Shown here: one piece after another, positions 4,254 through 7,618 of the stretch
How positions within the stretch are numbered: the stretch's first letter is position 1
How the letters are laid out: every line of letters starts with the position of its first letter
Assembly (NCBI GenBank): GCA_947303695.1
Contig: CAMYYX010000081.1
Coordinates: 1-7,618, forward strand
Origin: an uncultured Prevotellaceae bacterium
GTDB lineage: Bacteria > Bacteroidota > Bacteroidia > Bacteroidales > Bacteroidaceae
Length of the DNA: 7,618 bases
Direction: 5' to 3'
Translations under genes and position numbers: made by a program
Notes under the pieces: generated by a model
The model's database searches: none
Seen by the model: the letters and a program-made list of their open reading frames with translations, nothing else
Told to the model about the DNA's origin: nothing

Positions 4254-5561
4254 ATGGCAACATTCATCATAGAAGGAGGACATACGCTCAATGGTGAAAT
4301 CACCCCTCAAGGTGCCAAGAACGAAGCACTCGAAGTGATTTGTGCCACACTGCTCACCAGCGAGCCTGTCACCATCAAAAACCTCCCCAACATACTCGAC
4401 GTGAACAACCTCATCAGCCTCATGGAGCAGATGGGGGTGAATGTGCGTTGTAGGGGTAGCCACACTTGGACCTTCGAAGCACGCAACCTGAACATGGACT
4501 ACCTGCAGAGCGATGAGTTCATCAATCGCTGTGCATCGCTCCGTGGCTCAGTCCTCTTGCTCGGTCCACTGCTCGCACGATACCACAAGGCATGTGTGGC
4601 AAAACCGGGAGGTGACAAGATAGGCCGACGCCGACTCGACACCCACTTCCAAGGTATCAGCGAACTCGGTGCACAGTTCACATACAACCAGCAACGTGGC
4701 ATCTACGACATCTATGCCGACCATCTGCAAGGCAAATACATGCTCCTGGACGAAGCATCGGTGACCGGTACAGCCAACATCATCATGGCTGCAGCACTGG
4801 CCGAAGGGGCGACCCAGATATACAACGCTGCCTGCGAACCCTACATTCAGCAACTGTGCAAGATGCTGAACTGCATGGGTGCGAAGATCAGCGGCATCGC
4901 ATCGAACCTGCTCACCATCGAAGGCGTGAAAGAGTTGCATGGAACAGAGCACACCGTGCTGCCCGACATGATTGAAGTCGGTTCGTTCATCGGTATGGCC
5001 GCTATGACGGGTGGTGATGTCACCATCAAGAACGTTTCGTACGAGAACCTCGGCATCATACCCGACGTATTCAGCCGAATGGGTATCACCATCGAACGCA
5101 AGGGCGACGACATCCACATCCCCAGCCACGAAAGCTACGAGGTGGGCTCGTTCATCGACGGAAGCATCATGACCTTCTCCGATGCCCCATGGCCAGGACT
5201 CACACCTGATTTGCTGAGTGTGCTCCTCGTGGTAGCAACACAGGCGAAGGGATCTGTGCTCATTCATCAGAAGATGTTCGAAAGCCGTCTGTTCTTCGTC
5301 GATAAGCTCATCGACATGGGTGCACAAATCATCCTCTGCGACCCCCACCGTGCCGTTGTCGTAGGTCACGATCATCGCTTCAAGCTGAAAGGCTCGCGCA
5401 TGTCGTCACCAGATATCCGTGCTGGTATCGCAATGCTCATCGCAGCCATGAGTGCAGAAGGAGTGAGCCGCATCAGCAACATCGAACAGATTGACCGCGG
5501 ATACGAAGACATCGAAGGCCGACTCAATGCCCTCGGTGCAAACATCAGACGAGAGGATTAG
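4254..5561 (+). CDS. murA: UDP-N-acetylglucosamine 1-carboxyvinyltransferase MurA
   Basis: A 435-residue cytoplasmic enzyme of normal MurA length. It transfers enolpyruvate from phosphoenolpyruvate to UDP-GlcNAc, the first committed step of peptidoglycan synthesis. It has the two-domain EPT fold. The N-terminal GAKNEAL holds the substrate-binding Lys22-Asn23. The active-site loop reads KPGGDKIGRRRLDTHF (117-132). PDMIEVGSFIGMAA (237-250) is a family signature. PGLTPDLLS (314-322) supplies the catalytic Asp (319), SPDIRAG a conserved Arg (389), and IDRGYEDIEGRL (413-424) another (Arg415). Residue 121 is Asp at the position of E. coli Cys115, the residue alkylated by fosfomycin. Asp there is catalytically competent and is known to give fosfomycin insensitivity in other bacteria, so intrinsic resistance is expected. 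The gene starts directly at the previous stop codon and is followed 2 bp later by rimM. All other recognised key residues are present. Confidence 0.97.
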   Translation: MATFIIEGGHTLNGEITPQGAKNEALEVICATLLTSEPVTIKNLPNILDVNNLISLMEQMGVNVRCRGSHTWTFEARNLNMDYLQSDEFINRCASLRGSVLLLGPLLARYHKACVAKPGGDKIGRRRLDTHFQGISELGAQFTYNQQRGIYDIYADHLQGKYMLLDEASVTGTANIIMAAALAEGATQIYNAACEPYIQQLCKMLNCMGAKISGIASNLLTIEGVKELHGTEHTVLPDMIEVGSFIGMAAMTGGDVTIKNVSYENLGIIPDVFSRMGITIERKGDDIHIPSHESYEVGSFIDGSIMTFSDAPWPGLTPDLLSVLLVVATQAKGSVLIHQKMFESRLFFVDKLIDMGAQIILCDPHRAVVVGHDHRFKLKGSRMSSPDIRAGIAMLIAAMSAEGVSRISNIEQIDRGYEDIEGRLNALGANIRRED

Positions 5562-5563
5562 GA

Positions 5564-6082
5564 ATGATAAAGAAAGAAGACACATACCCCATCGGACGCA
5601 TCACCAAGACGCACGGACTGAAAGGCGAAGTGGTGTTCAACTTCGAAGACGACATCTTCGACCGCGTGGAATGTCCCTACCTCATCTGTGAGGTCGATGG
5701 TATACTGGTCCCTTTCTTCATGGAGGAATACCGCTTCCAGACGGACGCCTCAGCACTGGTGAAATTCGAGGACATCGACTCAGCCGACCAAGCGCAGCAA
5801 CTCATCGGCAGCGAAGTGTACTTCGAAAACAAATTCGTCGAAGAAGGTGATGCAGAGGAGGTGTCGCTCAACTACTTCATCGGCTTCACCATCAAAGATA
5901 CCAACGGGCAGACAATCGGTACGATCAGAGGGATTGACGACCAGACGGAGAACTGGCTGTTCCAAGTCGAGACACCAACCGGCGACGTCCTTATCCCTGC
6001 CCACGAAGACTTCATTACAGATATCAACCATAAAGACAAAACCATAGAGATGAACCTTCCTGAAGGTTTGTTAGACTTATGA
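5564..6082 (+). CDS. rimM: Ribosome maturation factor RimM
   Basis: A 172-residue protein of normal RimM length. RimM binds the 30S subunit through S19 and assists maturation of the 16S rRNA head domain. The N-terminal RimM domain begins with the signature YPIGRITKTHGLKGEV (8-23) and runs to about residue 93. The C-terminal PRC-barrel domain (about 100-172) includes FIGFTIKDTNGQTIGTI (105-121), a strand pair around NWLFQV, the conserved IPAHEDFI (144-151) and the ending LPEGLLDL (165-172). In place of the common PRC hydrophobic D-x-x-G-x-x-x-G pattern it has DTNGQTIGTIRGI, which fits. The ATG lies 2 bp after the murA stop, and the stop codon overlaps the dxr start (ATGA), so it is in the middle of the operon. 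In many bacteria rimM sits beside rpsP and trmD; here it sits between cell-envelope genes. Confidence 0.95.
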   Translation: MIKKEDTYPIGRITKTHGLKGEVVFNFEDDIFDRVECPYLICEVDGILVPFFMEEYRFQTDASALVKFEDIDSADQAQQLIGSEVYFENKFVEEGDAEEVSLNYFIGFTIKDTNGQTIGTIRGIDDQTENWLFQVETPTGDVLIPAHEDFITDINHKDKTIEMNLPEGLLDL

Positions 6083-7227
6083 ACGAAAAGAAACGAATAG
6101 CAATACTGGGGTCAACCGGTTCGATCGGCACACAAGCCCTGGAGGTGATTGAAGAACAGAACCACCTCTACGAAGCCTATGTGCTGACAGCCAACAACAG
6201 CGCCGACCTGCTGATTGAGCAAGCACGCAAGTACAATCCGGCAGCAGTGGTCATCGCCAACGACCTCCATTACGATAAAGTCAAAGATGCTCTGGCCGAC
6301 CTGCCGATCAAAGTGTATGCAGGAGCAGATGCCCTTTGCCAAGTAGTGCAAGACGACAACGTGGACATCGTCCTCGCATCGATGGTCGGATTCGCAGGTC
6401 TGCGCCCCACCATCAGCGCCATCAAAGCAGGAAAGATGATTGCACTGGCCAACAAAGAAACCCTCGTGGTAGCTGGTGAACTCATCAATCGTCTGACACG
6501 TGAGTATCAGGTGCCTTTGCTGCCTGTTGACAGCGAACATTCGGCCATCTTCCAGTGTCTTGAACCGGGCAACCGCATCGAAAAAATATTATTGACCTGT
6601 AGCGGAGGACCCTTCCGTAAACTCTCGACGGAAGAGTTGGCTACCGTAACCAAAGCTCACGCCTTGGCACATCCCACATGGAACATGGGTGCCAAAATCA
6701 CCATCGACTCTGCAACCCTGATGAACAAAGGATTCGAAGTGATTGAGGCCAAGTGGCTCTTTGGTGTTCGTCCTGAACAAATCCAGGTGGTGGTACATCC
6801 ACAGTCGGTCATCCATTCGATGGTACAATTCGAAGACGGAGCGGTGAAAGCTCAACTCGGTGTGCCCGACATGCGTCTGCCTATCCAGTATGCCTTCAGC
6901 TATCCAAAGCGACTGAAAGCTTCGTTCGACCGTGTGGACTTCTTTAAGATGAAAGACCTGACCTTCGAACAGCCCGACACTGTTCGTTTCCGCTGTCTGG
7001 CGTTGGCTTACGAAGCATTGGACAAAGGCGGCAATATGCCTTGTATCGTGAATGCAGCGAACGAAATCGCCAACCGTGCCTTCATCGAGGACAAGATTAC
7101 GTTCCACAGAATCAGCGAAATCATTGAGCAGGCGATGAGCCACGTGAGTTATTCGACCGACTCCTCGCTCGAAACATATTTATTAACAGACAAAGAAACA
7201 CGCGAATACGCAAAAACCCTATTGTAA
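6079..7227 (+). CDS. dxr: 1-deoxy-D-xylulose 5-phosphate reductoisomerase (Dxr/IspC)
   Basis: A 382-residue cytoplasmic enzyme, close to the usual length. It converts DXP to 2-C-methyl-D-erythritol 4-phosphate with NADPH and a divalent metal, the first committed step of the MEP isoprenoid pathway. The NADPH-binding Rossmann start is AILGSTGSIG (8-17). The catalytic domain has ANKETLVVAGE (124-134), the metal ligands Asp151 and Glu153 in PVDSEHSAIFQ, the flexible active-site lid HPTWNMG (His198, Trp201), and IDSATLMNKGFEVIEA (209-224) with Ser211, Asn216, Lys217 and metal ligand Glu220. The C-terminal four-helix region includes PCIVNAANEIANRAF (321-335). Residues needed for catalysis and fosmidomycin binding all appear intact. 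The start overlaps rimM by 4 bases (ATGA), which implies translational coupling. Its product pathway feeds undecaprenyl phosphate, the lipid carrier that takes the MurA product line to the membrane, a plausible reason for the shared operon. Confidence 0.97.
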   Translation: MNEKKRIAILGSTGSIGTQALEVIEEQNHLYEAYVLTANNSADLLIEQARKYNPAAVVIANDLHYDKVKDALADLPIKVYAGADALCQVVQDDNVDIVLASMVGFAGLRPTISAIKAGKMIALANKETLVVAGELINRLTREYQVPLLPVDSEHSAIFQCLEPGNRIEKILLTCSGGPFRKLSTEELATVTKAHALAHPTWNMGAKITIDSATLMNKGFEVIEAKWLFGVRPEQIQVVVHPQSVIHSMVQFEDGAVKAQLGVPDMRLPIQYAFSYPKRLKASFDRVDFFKMKDLTFEQPDTVRFRCLALAYEALDKGGNMPCIVNAANEIANRAFIEDKITFHRISEIIEQAMSHVSYSTDSSLETYLLTDKETREYAKTLL

Positions 7228-7233
7228 ACACCC

Positions 7234-7618
7234 ATGGAAGTAGTATTGATAAAGATAGCGCAAGTCGTTGCAGCATTCAGTTTGCTCATTGTATTACACG
7301 AAGGAGGTCACTTCTTCTTTGCCAAACTGTTTAAGATACGTGTCGAGAAGTTCTACCTCTTCTTCGACTTCCCAATCATGACGCCCCGCCCACAATTTGC
7401 ATTCCTCACCTATCGTCAGGGAAAGATATCGCTGCTGAAATATACCAAATACACAAAGAAAACAGCATCGTCCGACGCAGACAAATCATCCTCCGAGCCC
7501 GATTACGAAGCAAGTGCCTTCTCGGTACTTTGCTGGAACAAAGGCAAGATGGATGTCTGCAAATGGGAACACGGCCTTGAGAAGATTGCTGAAGAGGAAA
7601 GCAAACAGCCTAAGTACG
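7234..7618 (+). CDS. rseP: RseP-like site-2 intramembrane metalloprotease (M50), N-terminal part
   Basis: The ATG lies 6 bp after the dxr stop, and the frame stays open to the window end, so only 128 residues are visible. The first transmembrane helix (about residues 5-21) runs into HEGGHFFFAK, where His22, Glu23 and His26 form the HExxH zinc site of site-2 proteases. LFKIRVEKFYLFFDFP (33-48) is the conserved cytoplasmic-side segment after it in Bacteroidetes RseP-like proteins. RseP cleaves membrane anti-sigma factors and leftover signal peptides inside the inner membrane. Residues about 50-128 are odd: a hydrophilic, Lys/Ser/Glu-rich stretch (with KKTASSDADKSSSEPDYE at about 77-94) lies where family members I know move quickly to a GIGWLPLGGY-type motif, which is not reached here. 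PDZ domains and the second catalytic motif lie beyond the window. The family is secure; the symbol is by homology. Confidence 0.88.
   Translation, partial: MEVVLIKIAQVVAAFSLLIVLHEGGHFFFAKLFKIRVEKFYLFFDFPIMTPRPQFAFLTYRQGKISLLKYTKYTKKTASSDADKSSSEPDYEASAFSVLCWNKGKMDVCKWEHGLEKIAEEESKQPKY

Noticed and set aside
4548..5375. A long antisense open frame (275 codons) opposite murA, and similar ones opposite dxr.
   Set aside because: They mirror the codon pattern of strongly supported + strand genes, have no recognisable domain and no promoter; treated as shadows.

Overview
The window reads as chromosome of a Bacteroidetes species, most likely Prevotella or a close Prevotellaceae relative. Three things point there: a textbook Bacteroidetes promoter (TTG, 19 bp, TATCTTTG) before tsaB, A/T-rich gene leaders without clear Shine-Dalgarno sites, and gene families typical of the phylum (a DUF4290-like protein next to murA, and an ECF sigma operon ending in an outer-membrane protein). 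Every gene I can support is on the + strand. I see no rRNA, tRNA, CRISPR array, insertion sequence or prophage gene.

Bases 1-259: the C-terminal end of a formate/nitrite transporter-like membrane protein, followed by a terminator-like hairpin. Bases 283-2541: a compact four-gene operon with gaps of 13, 6 and 2 bp. It encodes an ECF sigma factor, a single-pass membrane protein that looks like its anti-sigma factor, a small exported protein with a CYQC motif, and an exported probable outer-membrane beta-barrel. Hairpin terminators lie on both sides (226-259 and 2608-2636), so it looks like a self-contained envelope-sensing unit. It is the best candidate here for a poorly described system.

Bases 2669-3453: a strong promoter and tsaB (tRNA t6A modification). 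The tsaB leader carries an imperfect tandem duplication that repeats the start region and creates an overlapping upstream ORF. Bases 3454-3641: a 188-bp gap filled mostly by two arrays of 11-bp tandem repeats in inverted orientation to each other. It is the most unusual non-coding structure in the window.

Bases 3642-7618: a tight housekeeping operon: DUF4290-like protein, murA (peptidoglycan precursor), rimM (30S ribosome maturation), dxr (MEP isoprenoid pathway, which feeds undecaprenyl phosphate) and the 5' part of an rseP-like intramembrane protease. Junctions are 0 bp, 2 bp, a 4-bp overlap and 6 bp. MurA has Asp where fosfomycin-sensitive enzymes have the reactive Cys, so its owner is expected to be intrinsically fosfomycin resistant. 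The RseP-like protein carries an unusual hydrophilic stretch soon after its HEGGH motif and runs off the window end.
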